Assembly: GCA_030812955.1 (NCBI GenBank)
Contig: JAUSTR010000001.1
Location: forward strand, 806,001 to 870,000
Length of the DNA stretch: 64,000 nt
Direction: 5' to 3'
From: Bacillus alveayuensis
Lineage (GTDB): Bacteria > Bacillota > Bacilli > Bacillales > Aeribacillaceae
This document shows, one piece after another, positions 20,590 to 32,743 of this stretch. Each line of letters opens with the position of its first letter. Within the stretch, counting starts at the first letter, position 1. The notes beneath the pieces were generated by a model. The model had not been told where the DNA came from. It worked only from the letters and a program-made list of their open reading frames with translations, and searched no databases. Both the position numbers and the translations under genes were made by a program.

Positions 20590-20605
20590 AAAGGTGGTTT
20601 TGCCT

Positions 20606-21868
20606 GTGAATACAGTAATAGCGTTTGTTTTAATTTTTGGCGCTCTCGTATTTTTTCATGAACTTGGTCATTTAATCTTTGCCAAAAGAGCAGGAATATT
20701 ATGTCGGGAATTTGCAATTGGCTTTGGCCCGAAAGTATTTTCATTTAAGAAAAATGAAACGGTCTATACGATTCGATTATTGCCGATTGGCGGATTTGTT
20801 CGAATGGCTGGAGAAGATCCAGAAGTAATAGAGGTCAAAGCAGGTTATTATGTTGGATTACTTTTTGATGATAATGGTCATGTCAACAAAATTATTTTAA
20901 ATAATAAAGATAAATATCCCGAAGCGAAAGTAATAGAGGTTGAACATGCTGATCTAGAACATGAGATGTTCATCACAGGTTATGAACAAGGAGAAGAAAC
21001 GTTAGAGCGATTTGAAGTAAGCAAAACTTCATTTTTTGTTGTAGATGGTGAAGAAATCCAAATTGCACCATATGATCGACAATTTTCATCGAAAACATTA
21101 GGGCAACGTACCTTAGCCATCGTCGCTGGGCCGCTAATGAACTTTTTATTAGCCTTTGTCGTATTATTTGCACTAGGTTTTATTCAAGGTGCTCCTATAA
21201 ATGAACCGGTATTAGGAGAATTAACGCCTGACGGATCAGCGCTTGAAGCCGGTCTAAAAGAAGGGGACATTGTGAAATCTATTTCTGGTCAGCCTGTAGA
21301 TGAATGGACAGACGTCGTTCAAATCGTTCGCGAAAATCCAGGAAAAGAGCTTTCATTTGTGATTGATCGAAATGGTGAAACGTTAAAATATGCTGTGACA
21401 CCTGAACCTCGAAAAGTTGGTGAAGAGACGATTGGTTTAATTGGCGTATATAGCCCAGTAGAAAAAACGATGCTCTCATCAATTAAATTTGGAGCAGTCG
21501 AAACCTTCCAATGGACGAAAGAAATTTTACTAAGCATAGGAAAGCTTATTACAGGTCAATTTTCAATTGATATGTTGTCAGGTCCTGTAGGCATATATGA
21601 TATGACAGGAAAAATTGCTCAAACAGGAATCACGAATCTTTTAAATTGGACGGCTCTTTTAAGTATTAACTTAGGGATCATGAACTTGCTTCCGATACCA
21701 GCGCTAGATGGGGGACGGCTTTTATTTTTAGCCATAGAAGCTGTAAGAGGAAAGCCGATTGACCGTCAAAAAGAAGGAATTGTCCACTTTATCGGCTTTG
21801 CCTTATTAATGCTATTGATGCTTGTTGTTACATGGAATGATATTCAGCGATTTTTCTTTAATGGTTAA
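20606..21868 (+). CDS. rasP: Intramembrane zinc metalloprotease RasP (site-2 protease)
   Basis: A 420-residue site-2 protease. With the GTG start at 20606, the zinc motif HELGH is at residues 18-22 in the first membrane helix. One PDZ domain covers about residues 195-275, and the C-terminal NLLPIPALDGGRLL carries the third ligand region. It cleaves anti-sigma factors such as RsiW and processes FtsL and signal-peptide remnants in B. subtilis. An in-frame GTG at 20594 sits within the aaggtgg ribosome binding site, so I reject it as start. Confidence 0.95.
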   Translation: MNTVIAFVLIFGALVFFHELGHLIFAKRAGILCREFAIGFGPKVFSFKKNETVYTIRLLPIGGFVRMAGEDPEVIEVKAGYYVGLLFDDNGHVNKIILNNKDKYPEAKVIEVEHADLEHEMFITGYEQGEETLERFEVSKTSFFVVDGEEIQIAPYDRQFSSKTLGQRTLAIVAGPLMNFLLAFVVLFALGFIQGAPINEPVLGELTPDGSALEAGLKEGDIVKSISGQPVDEWTDVVQIVRENPGKELSFVIDRNGETLKYAVTPEPRKVGEETIGLIGVYSPVEKTMLSSIKFGAVETFQWTKEILLSIGKLITGQFSIDMLSGPVGIYDMTGKIAQTGITNLLNWTALLSINLGIMNLLPIPALDGGRLLFLAIEAVRGKPIDRQKEGIVHFIGFALLMLLMLVVTWNDIQRFFFNG

Positions 21869-21939
21869 TAAATCTAAAGTGTCAATTACTCATATTTTCT
21901 TAAAAATTGATGTTTAAAGATAGAATTGAGGTGCAAATA

Positions 21940-23649
21940 ATGAAACAGAGTATGTCATTTATTCCAACGCTACGTGAAGTTCCTGCAGATGCAGAGGTGA
22001 AAAGTCATCAGCTTTTATTGCGTGCTGGATTTATTCGCCAAACAGCAAGTGGTGTATATAGCTACTTACCTTTAGCAACTAAGGTCCTCGAGAAAATTGA
22101 GACGATTGTCCGTGAAGAAATGAATCGTGCCGGAGCAGTGGAACTCATCATGCCAGCTCTTCAGCAAGCAGAATTGTGGCAAGAATCAGGACGGTGGTAT
22201 TCATACGGGCCTGAGCTTATGAGAATGAAAGACCGTCATGAGAGAGACTTTGCTCTTGGTCCAACACACGAAGAGATGATCACAAGCCTTGTTCGCGATG
22301 AAATTAAATCATATAAACGGCTACCGTTAACACTATATCAAATTCAGACGAAATTCCGTGACGAAAAACGACCTCGTTTTGGCTTGCTTCGAGGTCGTGA
22401 GTTTATTATGAAAGACGCTTACTCATTTCACTCCTCAAAAGAAAGCTTAGATGAAACATACGAAAAAATTCGAAATGCATATATCAATATATTTACACGC
22501 TGCGGCTTAAACTTCCGGGCGGTGTTAGCTGATTCTGGAGCAATGGGTGGAAAAGATACACATGAATTTATGGTGTTATCTGAAATAGGAGAAGATACCA
22601 TTGCTTATTCGGATTCATCTGATTTTGCCGCTAACATTGAAATGGCGCCTGTAGTAGCGGAGTATGAAAAATCAAATGAAGAGCAAGAAGAGCTATCGAT
22701 GGTTGAAACACCAAATCAAAAAACAATCGATGATGTTTCAGCATTTTTAAATATTGATAAAACGAAGTGTATTAAATCTTTATTATTTAAAGTCGATGAA
22801 AAATATGTGCTAGTCCTTGTTCGTGGAGATCATGAAGTAAATGATGTGAAATTGAAAAACTTATATGAGGCTTCTATTGTCGAACTTGCGACAGAAGAAG
22901 AAACGAAAGATATTATTGGTTGTGTACCTGGCTATATTGGTCCAATCAAGATGAATAGTGAAAAAATAGAAATTGTTGCAGATCACGCTATTTCTTTCAT
23001 CGTGAATGGAGTGTGCGGTGCTAATAAAGAAAATGCCCATTTTAAAGGGGTAAATCCTGAACGAGACTTTAAGGTTAACCAATATGCAGATTTACGCTTT
23101 ATACAAGAAGGAGATCCGTCTCCAGATGGAAAAGGTACAATTAAGTTTGCAAAAGGAATTGAAGTCGGTCATGTGTTTAAGCTTGGTACCCGTTATAGTG
23201 AAGCGATGAATGCGACGTATTTAGATGAACAAGGAAAAGCCCAGCCATTTATTATGGGTTGTTATGGAATTGGCGTTTCCCGCACATTATCAGCTATTGT
23301 CGAACAATACCATGATGAAAATGGTATTATATGGCCTGCTGCCGTTGCACCGTTTGAAGTACATGTTATTCCTGTTAATATCAAAAATGATGAACAACGT
23401 ACTTTAGCAGACCGCTTATATGAAGAGTTAACGTTAGCCGGATTCGATGTTCTTTTTGACGATCGTCAAGAGCGTGCGGGCGTGAAATTTGCTGATTCTG
23501 ATTTAATTGGAATACCTGTACGAGTCGTCATTGGTAAAAAAGCTAATGAAGAAATTGTCGAAGTGAAAGTGCGTAAAACAGGTGAAAGTACGGAAGTCCC
23601 TGTTAGTGAATTAAAAGATACGATTCAAAAAATATTACAAAACTTATAA
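21940..23649 (+). CDS. proS: Prolyl-tRNA synthetase (bacterial type with editing insertion)
   Basis: A 569-residue class II synthetase. I choose ATG 21940 after gaggtg; the frame is open further upstream to 21907 without a good site. Motif 2 ([28 protein letters not shown]) and motif 3 ([14 protein letters not shown]) are intact. The INS editing domain that hydrolyses mischarged Ala-tRNA(Pro) lies at about residues 235-400. C-terminal anticodon-binding domain follows. No T-box is evident in the 71-base upstream gap. Confidence 0.96.
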   Translation: MKQSMSFIPTLREVPADAEVKSHQLLLRAGFIRQTASGVYSYLPLATKVLEKIETIVREEMNRAGAVELIMPALQQAELWQESGRWYSYGPELMRMKDRHERDFALGPTHEEMITSLVRDEIKSYKRLPLTLYQIQTKFRDEKRPRFGLLRGREFIMKDAYSFHSSKESLDETYEKIRNAYINIFTRCGLNFRAVLADSGAMGGKDTHEFMVLSEIGEDTIAYSDSSDFAANIEMAPVVAEYEKSNEEQEELSMVETPNQKTIDDVSAFLNIDKTKCIKSLLFKVDEKYVLVLVRGDHEVNDVKLKNLYEASIVELATEEETKDIIGCVPGYIGPIKMNSEKIEIVADHAISFIVNGVCGANKENAHFKGVNPERDFKVNQYADLRFIQEGDPSPDGKGTIKFAKGIEVGHVFKLGTRYSEAMNATYLDEQGKAQPFIMGCYGIGVSRTLSAIVEQYHDENGIIWPAAVAPFEVHVIPVNIKNDEQRTLADRLYEELTLAGFDVLFDDRQERAGVKFADSDLIGIPVRVVIGKKANEEIVEVKVRKTGESTEVPVSELKDTIQKILQNL

Positions 23650-23708
23650 ACATCAAAGGTAAAGATTAAATGTAAGGTTTATTCCTTTCATGTTATGATG
23701 ATTATAAA

Positions 23709-23733
23709 AGGTACCTCTTCATTTGAGGTACCT
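23709..23733 (+). promoter_or_regulatory. Hairpin in the proS-polC intergenic region
   Basis: Perfect 9-base arms AGGTACCTC (23709-23717) and GAGGTACCT (23725-23733) with a 7-base loop. The tail is not T-rich, so termination is doubtful. It lies 70 bases before polC. Confidence 0.5.
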
Positions 23734-23802
23734 CCAGTTTGTTATGGAAAATATATTATTTTTAAAAGTATCTTCACAAATGGAGAGAGGGGAAGTTTTT
23801 GA

Positions 23803-26800
23803 ATGGATGATAAACGGACAGAACAAAAGGAACGATTTCGACTCCTACTCCAACAATTACAATTGACAAATGATGAATTTGTTCAATATTTCCAAAACGG
23901 AGCGATTAAAAAACTAACGGTTCATAAACAAAAGAAGTCTTGGCATTTTCAATTTTTATTAAATGATATTTTGCCTTTTCATGTATATCAACTGTTTCAT
24001 AGCCGCTTAGTGAATAGTTTTTCACATATTGCGAATGTAACGTTTTCGATTGAAGTAGAAAATCCACATGTAAATGAAACCATAATTCAATCCTATTGGC
24101 CAGCATGTATAAAAGAAATTGATGGTATATCTCCTCCCATTCTTTCTTTGTTATCCAATCAAGTTCCAAATGTACAAGGTTTAAAAATAATGATCAATAC
24201 TCGTAATGATACAGAATCGCAGGCTATTAAGAATAAATATGGAACTTATATTCGAAACATATATGAATCATATGGGTTTCCTTCCTTGCAAATTGACACA
24301 CAAATTCATATTTCAGATGAAGAGGTTCGAAAATTTGAGGAACAAAAACAAAAAGAGGATCAAGAAAAAGTGTATCAAGCGATTGCTGAAATGGATAATC
24401 GTGAAAAATCGAGCAAAGAAGAGGAGAAAGACGAAGCAAAAGGACCACTGGTCATTGGCTATCCAATTAAAGAGGAAGAAGAAATCCGTACGTTAGATAG
24501 CATTATGGAAGAAGAGAGAAGAATTGTTATTCAAGGCTATGTTTTTGATGTTGAAACAAAAGAGCTAAAAAGTGGCCGCACGTTATGCACCTTTAAAATA
24601 ACGGATTACACGAACTCAATTCTCGTGAAAATGTTTGCCAAAGATAAAGAGGATGTAGCCCTTTTACATTCGATTCGAAAGGGCATGTGGCTAAAGGTTC
24701 GTGGCAGCATTCAAAATGATACGTTCGTTCGTGACCTTGTGATGATTGCCAACGATATTAACGAAATGAAACCGAAAGAACGTATGGATCTTGCTGAAGA
24801 AGGAAAAAAACGTGTTGAATTACATCTTCATTCCCCAATGAGTCAGATGGATGCTGTGACATCCATTTCCAAGCTCGCTGAACAAGCGAAAAAATGGGGT
24901 CATGAAGCGATTGCCATTACGGATCACGCTGTTGTACAGTCATTTCCTGAAGCATATTCCGCTAGTAAAAAGTTAGGCATAAAAATAATTTATGGGCTCG
25001 AAGCGAACATTGTTGATGACGGTGTTCCCGTTGCCTATAATGAATCTCATTTATTATTAGAAGATGCGACGTATGTTGTATTTGACGTTGAGACAACAGG
25101 TCTTTCTGCTGTGTACGATACGATTATCGAACTTGCTGCCGTAAAGGTAAAAAACGGAGAAATTATCGACCGCTTTGAATCGTTTGCCAATCCACACGAA
25201 CCGTTATCCGCAACGACCATTGAATTAACAGGAATTACGGATGACATGGTAAAGGATGCACCAGATGTCGATGAAGTTTTACGTCAGTTTAAGGAATGGG
25301 TTGCTAACAGTGTTTTAGTTGCTCATAACGCAAGCTTTGATATGGGCTTTTTAAACGTTGGTTATAAAAAATTATTAGGAGAAAAGAAGGCAAACAACCC
25401 AGTCATTGATACATTGGAGCTTGCTCGTTCTTTATATCCAGACTTAAAAAACCACCGATTAAATACACTTTGTAAAAAATTTGATATAGAACTAACTCAA
25501 CATCACCGAGCGATTTATGACGCAGAAGCTACTGGATATTTGCTGATCAAAATGTTAAAAGATGTTCAGGAAAAAGGCGTTTTATATCATGATGAAATGA
25601 ATGAAAAGCTCGGTGATGCAAATGCGTATAAACGTTCAAGACCATTCCATGCCATATTACTAGCCCAAAACGACATTGGGTTAAAAAACTTATTTAAACT
25701 CGTATCTTTATCACATATTGAATATTTTTACCGTGTTCCAAGAATTCCAAGATCGGTTCTTAATAAACATCGGGAAGGAATTTTAGTAGGTTCAGGCTGT
25801 GATAAAGGTGAAGTGTTTGAAGGAATGATGCAAAAGTCGCCTGAAGAGGTAGAAGATATTGCTTCCTATTATGATTATTTAGAAGTCCATCCTCCAGAAG
25901 TGTACAGTCATTTAATAGAGTTAGAGCTTGTTCGAAATGAAGCAGCGATTCGAGATATTATCAAAAATATTGTTAAATTAGGAGAAAAGTTAGATATCCC
26001 TGTCGTTGCGACTGGTAACGTACATTATTTAAATAAGGAAGATAAAATTTATCGGAAAATCTTAATTAGTTCACAAGGTGGGGCTAATCCATTAAATCGT
26101 CATACATTACCGGATGTTCACTTTCGAACAACAAATGAAATGCTTGAATGCTTTCAATTCTTAGGGAAAGAAAAAGCAGAAGAAATCGTAGTGAAAAACT
26201 CACAATATATTGCTTCATTAATTGGAAATATCAAACCAATAAAAGATGATTTATATACGCCTAAAATTGAAGGGGCAGAAGAGGAAATTCGTCAAATGAG
26301 TTATAGCAAAGCGAAAAGTATTTACGGAGATCCTCTTCCAGAAATTGTAGAAGCGCGTCTCGAAAAGGAATTGAAAAGTATTATTGGGCATGGGTTTGCT
26401 GTTATTTATTTAATTTCTCACAAACTAGTAAAAAAATCGCTCGATGACGGTTATCTTGTTGGATCGCGTGGTTCCGTTGGATCTTCTTTTGTGGCAACGA
26501 TGACGGAAATTACGGAAGTAAATCCGCTTCCTCCACATTATGTTTGTCCGGAATGTAAGCACTCTGAATTTTTTAATGATGGGTCGGTCGGCTCAGGTTT
26601 CGACTTGCCGGATAAAAATTGTCCAAAATGTGGTGCTAAATATAATAAAGATGGTCATGACATTCCGTTTGAAACGTTCTTAGGTTTTAAAGGGGACAAA
26701 GTTCCTGATATTGACTTGAACTTCTCTGGTGAATACCAGCCGCGTGCCCACAACTATACGAAAGTACTTTTCGGTGAAGATAACGTATATCGAGCCGGGA

Positions 26801-28125
26801 CAATTGGTACTGTTGCCGAAAAGACTGCTTATGGTTTTGTAAAAGGATACGCAAACGATCATAACATTCATATGCGAGGAGCAGAAATTGATCGCCTCGT
26901 ACAAGGCTGTACAGGAGTGAAACGAACAACGGGCCAGCACCCAGGTGGTATTATTGTCGTCCCAGATTATATGGATATTTATGATTTTTCTCCGATTCAA
27001 TATCCAGCAGATGATACAAGTGCTGAATGGAGAACAACCCATTTTGATTTCCACTCTATTCACGACAACTTGCTAAAACTTGATATATTAGGTCACGATG
27101 ATCCAACCGTCATTCGCATGCTGCAAGATTTAAGCGGTATTGATCCGAAAACGATTCCAACTGATGATCCAGAAGTGATGAAAATTTTTAGTGGAACTGA
27201 ATCTTTAGGTGTAACGGAAGAACAAATTATGTGTAAAACCGGAACATTGGGAATCCCTGAATTTGGAACACGATTTGTCCGGCAAATGCTGGAAGATACA
27301 AGACCGACAACGTTCTCGGAGCTTGTCCAAATATCAGGTCTGTCCCATGGAACCGATGTATGGCTAGGCAATGCTCAAGAATTAATTCAAAATGGAACGT
27401 GCACATTAAGTGAAGTAATCGGTTGTCGTGACGACATAATGGTTTATTTAATTTATCAAGGATTAGAACCTTCTCTTGCTTTTAAAATTATGGAGTTCGT
27501 TCGTAAAGGGAAAGGTTTGCAGCCTGAATGGGAAGAAGAAATGAGGAAAAATGGGGTACCAGAATGGTATATTGAATCTTGTAAAAAAATTAAATACATG
27601 TTCCCGAAAGCCCACGCAACAGCATACGTGTTAATGGCTGTTCGCATCGCCTATTTTAAAGTGCATTTTCCGCTTTTATATTATGCCACTTATTTTACTG
27701 TGCGAGCAGATGATTTTGATATTGAAACGATGATTAAAGGGTCAACAGCGATTCGAGCGAAAATAGAAGAAATAAATGCGAAAGGATTAGACGCTTCTCC
27801 AAAAGAAAAAAGTTTATTAACCGTATTGGAAATGGCCCTTGAAATGTGTGAACGAGGATTTTTATTCCAAAAAGTGGATTTATATCGTTCAAGTGCAACG
27901 GAATTTATTATTGATGGCGATTCGCTTATTCCACCATTTAACTCTATCCCTGGTTTAGGGACAAACGCAGCCGTAAATATTGTGAAAGCAAGGGAGGAAG
28001 GCGAGTTTCTTTCAAAAGAAGATTTACGAGAACGTAGTCGTATATCAAAAACCATTTTAGAATATCTTGATAACCATGGCTGTCTAACGTCTCTCCCTGA
28101 ACAAAACCAATTATCCTTATTTTAA
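23803..28125 (+). CDS. polC: DNA polymerase III PolC-type alpha subunit
   Basis: A 1440-residue replicative polymerase specific to low-GC Gram-positives. Order: N-terminal domain, OB fold (about 240-330), PHP domain ([13 protein letters not shown] near 343) split by a 3'-5' exonuclease domain with DVE at residues 428-430 (DVETTGL), then the polymerase core with a zinc module (CPEC at 915, CPKC near 947) and the active-site run [15 protein letters not shown]. The C-terminus [10 protein letters not shown] contains a clamp-binding QLSLF motif. Complete, with no frameshift. Confidence 0.98.
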   Translation: MDDKRTEQKERFRLLLQQLQLTNDEFVQYFQNGAIKKLTVHKQKKSWHFQFLLNDILPFHVYQLFHSRLVNSFSHIANVTFSIEVENPHVNETIIQSYWPACIKEIDGISPPILSLLSNQVPNVQGLKIMINTRNDTESQAIKNKYGTYIRNIYESYGFPSLQIDTQIHISDEEVRKFEEQKQKEDQEKVYQAIAEMDNREKSSKEEEKDEAKGPLVIGYPIKEEEEIRTLDSIMEEERRIVIQGYVFDVETKELKSGRTLCTFKITDYTNSILVKMFAKDKEDVALLHSIRKGMWLKVRGSIQNDTFVRDLVMIANDINEMKPKERMDLAEEGKKRVELHLHSPMSQMDAVTSISKLAEQAKKWGHEAIAITDHAVVQSFPEAYSASKKLGIKIIYGLEANIVDDGVPVAYNESHLLLEDATYVVFDVETTGLSAVYDTIIELAAVKVKNGEIIDRFESFANPHEPLSATTIELTGITDDMVKDAPDVDEVLRQFKEWVANSVLVAHNASFDMGFLNVGYKKLLGEKKANNPVIDTLELARSLYPDLKNHRLNTLCKKFDIELTQHHRAIYDAEATGYLLIKMLKDVQEKGVLYHDEMNEKLGDANAYKRSRPFHAILLAQNDIGLKNLFKLVSLSHIEYFYRVPRIPRSVLNKHREGILVGSGCDKGEVFEGMMQKSPEEVEDIASYYDYLEVHPPEVYSHLIELELVRNEAAIRDIIKNIVKLGEKLDIPVVATGNVHYLNKEDKIYRKILISSQGGANPLNRHTLPDVHFRTTNEMLECFQFLGKEKAEEIVVKNSQYIASLIGNIKPIKDDLYTPKIEGAEEEIRQMSYSKAKSIYGDPLPEIVEARLEKELKSIIGHGFAVIYLISHKLVKKSLDDGYLVGSRGSVGSSFVATMTEITEVNPLPPHYVCPECKHSEFFNDGSVGSGFDLPDKNCPKCGAKYNKDGHDIPFETFLGFKGDKVPDIDLNFSGEYQPRAHNYTKVLFGEDNVYRAGTIGTVAEKTAYGFVKGYANDHNIHMRGAEIDRLVQGCTGVKRTTGQHPGGIIVVPDYMDIYDFSPIQYPADDTSAEWRTTHFDFHSIHDNLLKLDILGHDDPTVIRMLQDLSGIDPKTIPTDDPEVMKIFSGTESLGVTEEQIMCKTGTLGIPEFGTRFVRQMLEDTRPTTFSELVQISGLSHGTDVWLGNAQELIQNGTCTLSEVIGCRDDIMVYLIYQGLEPSLAFKIMEFVRKGKGLQPEWEEEMRKNGVPEWYIESCKKIKYMFPKAHATAYVLMAVRIAYFKVHFPLLYYATYFTVRADDFDIETMIKGSTAIRAKIEEINAKGLDASPKEKSLLTVLEMALEMCERGFLFQKVDLYRSSATEFIIDGDSLIPPFNSIPGLGTNAAVNIVKAREEGEFLSKEDLRERSRISKTILEYLDNHGCLTSLPEQNQLSLF

Positions 28126-28190
28126 GCGGATATTTGCATTCCGTAATTGGTTATGTTATATTCAATATGGAAATGCTAACGGCCAACGAA

Positions 28191-28220
28191 AAAAGAGTGG
28201 GGAAACCCACTCTTTCCTAT
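28191..28220 (+). terminator. Terminator-like hairpin after polC
   Basis: Arms AAAGAGTGGG (28192-28201) and CCCACTCTTT (28206-28215) enclose a GAAA tetraloop. The tail is only moderately T-rich (CCTATTGTTTTT). Confidence 0.75.
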
Positions 28221-28271
28221 TGTTTTTAGCATTGCACAAACAGCACCTCTCATTCACTAACTTTTCATCAT

Positions 28272-28292
28272 TCCCTGCTACTGTAGCAGGGA
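28272..28292 (+). promoter_or_regulatory. Near-perfect palindrome in the rimP leader
   Basis: CCCTGCTAC (28273-28281) and GTAGCAGGG (28283-28291) are separated by one base; the flanking T/A also pair. As DNA it is an almost perfect dyad, which suits a protein operator as well as an RNA hairpin. It lies 40 bases before the rimP start. Confidence 0.5.
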
Positions 28293-28331
28293 TTTAAACA
28301 TTCAAAGCTCTCGAACATGAGGAGGAAAATC

Positions 28332-28808
28332 ATGAAAAAACCAATAACAGAGCTCGTTGAAGAACTAGTGACCCCGATTGTTCAAGAAATGGATTTAGAG
28401 CTTGTTGATATTGAATATGTAAAAGAAGGGAAAAATTGGTTCTTACGAGTGTTCATTGATTCTGATACAGGTGTAGATATTGAAGAATGCGGGCAAGTAA
28501 ATGAAAAGCTAAGTGAAAGATTAGATGAAATTGACCCCATTCCACACAATTATTTTCTAGAAGTTTCATCACCAGGTGCAGAACGTCCTTTAAAAAATGC
28601 GGATGATTTTCAAAAGGCATTGAATAAACATGTAGCCATTAAAACATATGAACCAATTGACGGCGAAAAACAATTTGAAGGAAAACTAACGAGCTTTGAT
28701 GGTGAAAACGTCACATTAACTGTAAAAATAAAAACGAGAACGAAGCAAGTGATCATACCTTATGAAAAAATAGCAAAAGCAAGGTTAGCGGTTACTTTTA
28801 ACTTTTAA
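28332..28808 (+). CDS. rimP: Ribosome maturation factor RimP
   Basis: A 158-residue RimP. ATG 28332 follows gaggaggaaa; an upstream ATG at 28317 overlaps that site and is less likely. Signatures [36 protein letters not shown] and [13 protein letters not shown] are typical. It acts in 30S maturation. It heads the nusA-infB operon as in most bacteria. Confidence 0.96.
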   Translation: MKKPITELVEELVTPIVQEMDLELVDIEYVKEGKNWFLRVFIDSDTGVDIEECGQVNEKLSERLDEIDPIPHNYFLEVSSPGAERPLKNADDFQKALNKHVAIKTYEPIDGEKQFEGKLTSFDGENVTLTVKIKTRTKQVIIPYEKIAKARLAVTFNF

Positions 28809-28841
28809 TTATTTTTTATTCGCAAGGGGGAAAACCATTCG

Positions 28842-29945
28842 ATGAGCAGTGAACTAATGGATGCCCTAACTGTTTTGGAAAAGGAAAAGGGCATAGGAAA
28901 AGAAGTCATTATTGAAGCAATTGAAGCAGCCCTTATTTCTGCTTATAAACGCAATTTCAATCAAGCGCAAAACGTACGAGTAGATATAAATCGTGTAACA
29001 GGATCAATACGAGTTTTTGCGCGAAAAGAAGTTGTGGAGGAAGTAGAAGATCCGCGTTTACAAATTTCGTTAGATGAAGCGAAAGGCATCAATCCAAATT
29101 ACGAAATTGGTGATACCGTTGAAATTGAAGTAACTCCAAGAGATTTCGGACGTATAGCTGCCCAAACGGCAAAGCAAGTCGTAACGCAGCGAGTTCGAGA
29201 AGCGGAACGCGGTGTCATTTATGCTGAATTTATTGACCGTGAAGAAGATATTATGACAGGCATTGTTCAACGAATTGATTCTAAATTTATTTATGTTAGC
29301 TTAGGAAAAATTGAAGCACTTCTTCCGGTTAGCGAACAAATGCCGAATGAAACGTATCAGCCTCATGATCGAATAAAGGTCTATATTACAAAAGTTGAGA
29401 AAACAACAAAAGGTCCGCAAATTTTTGTGTCGCGCACACATCCAGGTTTATTAAAACGTCTATTTGAAATTGAAGTACCGGAAATTTATGATGGTACCGT
29501 TGAAATCAAATCAGTGGCTCGAGAAGCGGGAGACCGATCAAAAATATCCGTTTATTCCGAAAATCCAGAGGTAGATCCAGTAGGTTCATGTGTTGGACCA
29601 AAAGGACAACGTGTTCAAACCATTGTCAATGAATTAAAAGGTGAAAAAATTGATATCGTTCGCTGGTCGAAAGATCCTGTTGAATTTGTTGCGAATGCTT
29701 TAAGCCCATCTAAAGTTTTAGATGTGATCGTTGATGAAGAAGAAAAGGCAACGACAGTCATTGTACCAGATTATCAGCTGTCGCTTGCAATTGGAAAACG
29801 CGGACAAAATGCCCGCCTTGCAGCGAAATTAACGGGGTGGAAAATTGATATTAAGAGCGAATCAGATGCTAGAGCAATGGGAATTTATTCACCAGAAACG
29901 AGTTCTAAACTGTTTTTAGAAGAGCAAAAAGAACAAGACGAATAG
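28842..29945 (+). CDS. nusA: Transcription termination/antitermination factor NusA
   Basis: A 367-residue NusA of Gram-positive length, lacking the enterobacterial C-terminal repeats. Order: N-terminal RNA polymerase-binding domain, S1 domain (about 135-200, GIVQRIDSKFIYVSLGKIEALLP), and two KH domains (DPVGSCVGPKGQRVQTIVNEL; LAIGKRGQNARLAAKLTGW). It modulates pausing and intrinsic termination. In B. subtilis it strongly stimulates intrinsic terminators, which matters for the many hairpins in this window. Confidence 0.97.
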   Translation: MSSELMDALTVLEKEKGIGKEVIIEAIEAALISAYKRNFNQAQNVRVDINRVTGSIRVFARKEVVEEVEDPRLQISLDEAKGINPNYEIGDTVEIEVTPRDFGRIAAQTAKQVVTQRVREAERGVIYAEFIDREEDIMTGIVQRIDSKFIYVSLGKIEALLPVSEQMPNETYQPHDRIKVYITKVEKTTKGPQIFVSRTHPGLLKRLFEIEVPEIYDGTVEIKSVAREAGDRSKISVYSENPEVDPVGSCVGPKGQRVQTIVNELKGEKIDIVRWSKDPVEFVANALSPSKVLDVIVDEEEKATTVIVPDYQLSLAIGKRGQNARLAAKLTGWKIDIKSESDARAMGIYSPETSSKLFLEEQKEQDE

Positions 29946-29956
29946 AGGTGGTTTGA

Positions 29957-30235
29957 ATGAAAAAGGCCAAAAAAATACCTTTGCGAAAATGTGTGGCAAC
30001 AGGTGAAATGAAACCGAAAAAAGAGCTTGTTCGAATTGTTCGTTCTAAAGAAGGAGAGGTTTTTGTTGATTTAACAGGGAAGAAAAATGGTCGCGGAGCT
30101 TACTTAACATTAGATCAAGATTGTATTTTATTAGCTAAAAAGAAAAATATTTTAGCACATCATTTGAACGTAGAAGTTCCGGATTCGATATATGATGAAT
30201 TAATGGAGCTAGCAGAAAAGGAGAAACGTTCCTAA
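29957..30235 (+). CDS. rnpM: RNase P modulator RnpM (YlxR family)
   Basis: A 92-residue basic protein of the YlxR family. The family signature [22 protein letters not shown] at the N-terminus and [10 protein letters not shown] are clear. YlxR binds nucleic acid; recent work in B. subtilis assigned it as a modulator of RNase P (RnpM). It sits between nusA and the L7Ae-like ylxQ, the usual arrangement in Bacilli. Confidence 0.9.
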   Translation: MKKAKKIPLRKCVATGEMKPKKELVRIVRSKEGEVFVDLTGKKNGRGAYLTLDQDCILLAKKKNILAHHLNVEVPDSIYDELMELAEKEKRS

Positions 30236-30237
30236 AG

Positions 30238-30540
30238 ATGGTGTACGAAAAATGGAATCGTCTGTTAGGACTAGCAAATCGAGCACGCAAAGTAATTTCA
30301 GGAGAAGAGCTTGTGTTAAAAGAAATCAGAAACGGACGGGCTAAACTAGTCCTTCTCTCACAAGATGCTTCAAATAATACAATCAAAAAAATAACAAATA
30401 AGTGCCGTTATTATGAGATCCCTTTTGTCTTTGTAAATGATAGGTATTCTTTAGGGCAAGCGATTGGGAAAGCTCATCGCGTCGTTGTTGCGGTAACGGA
30501 TGAAGGATTTGCTTCAACAATAAAAGCATTGCTCGATTAA
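30238..30540 (+). CDS. ylxQ: L7Ae-family RNA-binding protein YlxQ
   Basis: A 100-residue protein of the L7Ae/L30e/Gadd45 fold. The stretches [23 protein letters not shown] and [18 protein letters not shown] match YlxQ, a kink-turn-binding ribosomal-protein-like factor. Its in vivo target is not established. It starts two bases after the rnpM stop, indicating coupling. Confidence 0.9.
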   Translation: MVYEKWNRLLGLANRARKVISGEELVLKEIRNGRAKLVLLSQDASNNTIKKITNKCRYYEIPFVFVNDRYSLGQAIGKAHRVVVAVTDEGFASTIKALLD

Positions 30541-30559
30541 TTTTTTTGGGGGTGAACGT

Positions 30560-32743
30560 ATGGCAAAAATGAGAGTTTATGAATATGCCAAACAAAAAAA
30601 CATTTCAAGTAAAGAAGTCATACAAACATTAAAGTCTATGAACGTCAATGTATCAAACCATATGTCGATGATTGATGAGGAAATCGTTGACCGTTTAAAT
30701 CGTCAATTATCAAAGGATCAGGACGCAAAACAAAAGTCGAAACGAGAAATGAAAAAGAGACTTGATCAAAAAGTCATTCCGTTTTCGGATGATGAAGATG
30801 ATCATAATGATGTCGTGCTTAAGAAAAAACCGATCAAAAAACAAAACGGAAAACAAGAGGGAAGAAAGCACGAAAACGAACATCAGCAAAACGAAAAGAA
30901 AGTTTTCCAAAAAAATAAAAATAAAAAGAAGAAAAATAACAAGAAAAATAAAAAGCAAACACAAGCTCCTCAAGTACAAGTGAAAAAAGAGCTTCCGAAA
31001 AAAATCACCTATTCAGAATCATTAACAGTTGGAGAATTAGCCGAAAAGCTAGGGAAAGAGCCTTCTGAAATTATCAAAAAATTAATGATGCTAGGAATAA
31101 TGGCAACGATTAACCAAGATCTTGATAAAGATGCTATTGAATTAATTGCTGGTGAATACGGGGTTGAAGTGGAAGAAGAGGTTGTCTTTGATGAAACGGA
31201 ATTTGAAAAATACGAAATCGAAGATAAAGAAGAATATCTTGAAGTTCGACCGCCAATTGTAACGATTATGGGTCATGTTGACCATGGGAAAACAACCTTG
31301 CTTGATTCAATCCGCAAAACGAAAGTTGTAGAAGGAGAGGCCGGCGGTATTACCCAACATATTGGTGCTTATCAAGTTGAAGTAAATGGGAAGAAAATTA
31401 CATTTTTAGATACACCAGGTCACGCTGCTTTTACGACAATGCGAGCTCGTGGAGCCCAAGTGACAGATATAACAGTTTTAGTTGTGGCAGCAGATGATGG
31501 CGTGATGCCACAAACAATTGAAGCTATTAACCATGCGAAAGCTGCAAACGTTCCAATTATTGTAGCTGTTAATAAAATGGATAAACCGACAGCCAACCCT
31601 GATCGTGTCATGCAAGAATTAACGGAGCACGGCTTGGTGCCAGAAGACTGGGGCGGCGATACGATTTTTGTTCCAATTTCCGCGCTAAAAGGTGATGGAA
31701 TCGATGATTTACTAGAAATGATTCTACTTGTAAGTGAAGTAGAAGAATTAAAAGCGAATCCAAATCGTTTAGCAACAGGCACGGTTGTTGAAGCAGAGCT
31801 TGATAAAGGGCGCGGTCCTGTCGCGACATTACTAATTCAAAACGGTACGTTAAAAGTTGGAGACCCAATTGTTGTTGGTAATACGTACGGACGTGTTCGG
31901 GCAATGATGAATGACATGGGTCGCCGTGTAAAAGAGGCAGGGCCATCCATGCCTGTAGAAATTACGGGCTTAAATGAAGTTCCTCTTGCTGGAGATCGTT
32001 TCATGGTGTTTGAAGATGAGAAAAAAGCACGACAAATCGGTGAAGCTCGGGCTCAAAAACAACTGGAGAAAGAGCGAAGTGAAAAAGCGAAATTAAGTTT
32101 AGATGACTTGTTTGAACAAATAAAACAAGGTGACATGAAGGAAATTAATATTATCGTAAAAGCGGATGTTCAAGGTTCGGTTGAAGCGTTAACAGCGGCC
32201 CTGCAAAAAATTGATGTAGAAGGCGTAAAAGTGAAAATTATTCATACTGGTGTCGGGGCTATTACGGAGTCAGATATTATTCTTGCATCAGCATCCAATG
32301 CCATTGTCGTTGGATTTAATGTTCGTCCAGATGCCAATGCGAAAAGGGTAGCAGAAACTGAAAATGTTGACATTCGCTTGCACCGGATCATTTATAAAGT
32401 GATTGAAGAAATTGAAGCAGCGATGAAAGGGATGTTAGATCCTGAATATGAAGAAAAAGTTATCGGTCAATTAGAAGTCCGTCAAACATTTAAAGTTTCC
32501 AAAATCGGGACAATTGCTGGTTGCTACGTGACGGACGGAATGGTTACTCGAGATAGTGGAATTCGTTTAATTCGCGATGGAATTGTTATTTTTGAAGGGG
32601 AAATTGATACTTTAAAACGTTACAAAGATGACGTAAAAGAAGTGGCACAAGGTTATGAATGTGGAATAACAATTAAAAACTTTAATGATATTAAAGTAGG
32701 CGATGTTTTGGAAGCATATGTTATGGAGGAAATTAAACGTTAA
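30560..32743 (+). CDS. infB: Translation initiation factor IF-2
   Basis: A 727-residue IF-2. The short N-terminal IF2_N domain (about 1-55) is followed by a highly charged lysine-rich linker (about 55-150), a second IF2_N-like domain, then the GTPase domain with G1 GHVDHGKT at residues 238-245, DTPGHAAF and NKMDK. Domains II, III and the fMet-tRNA-binding C-terminal domain follow. It positions initiator tRNA on the 30S subunit. The stop overlaps ylxP by one base. Confidence 0.98.
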   Translation: MAKMRVYEYAKQKNISSKEVIQTLKSMNVNVSNHMSMIDEEIVDRLNRQLSKDQDAKQKSKREMKKRLDQKVIPFSDDEDDHNDVVLKKKPIKKQNGKQEGRKHENEHQQNEKKVFQKNKNKKKKNNKKNKKQTQAPQVQVKKELPKKITYSESLTVGELAEKLGKEPSEIIKKLMMLGIMATINQDLDKDAIELIAGEYGVEVEEEVVFDETEFEKYEIEDKEEYLEVRPPIVTIMGHVDHGKTTLLDSIRKTKVVEGEAGGITQHIGAYQVEVNGKKITFLDTPGHAAFTTMRARGAQVTDITVLVVAADDGVMPQTIEAINHAKAANVPIIVAVNKMDKPTANPDRVMQELTEHGLVPEDWGGDTIFVPISALKGDGIDDLLEMILLVSEVEELKANPNRLATGTVVEAELDKGRGPVATLLIQNGTLKVGDPIVVGNTYGRVRAMMNDMGRRVKEAGPSMPVEITGLNEVPLAGDRFMVFEDEKKARQIGEARAQKQLEKERSEKAKLSLDDLFEQIKQGDMKEINIIVKADVQGSVEALTAALQKIDVEGVKVKIIHTGVGAITESDIILASASNAIVVGFNVRPDANAKRVAETENVDIRLHRIIYKVIEEIEAAMKGMLDPEYEEKVIGQLEVRQTFKVSKIGTIAGCYVTDGMVTRDSGIRLIRDGIVIFEGEIDTLKRYKDDVKEVAQGYECGITIKNFNDIKVGDVLEAYVMEEIKR

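Noticed and set aside
21869..21939. T-box leader before proS
   Set aside because: The 71-base gap is too short and has no T-box sequence or terminator.
26680..27063. Minus-strand 127-codon frame inside polC
   Set aside because: Covers the invariant polymerase core; only the plus frame is conserved.
23803..28125. Frameshift or intein in polC
   Set aside because: The 1440-codon frame is continuous with all expected motifs and normal length.
30710..30979. Minus-strand hydrophobic frame opposite infB
   Set aside because: It is the complement of the lysine-rich linker of IF-2, where AAA codons read as phenylalanine; low-complexity artefact.
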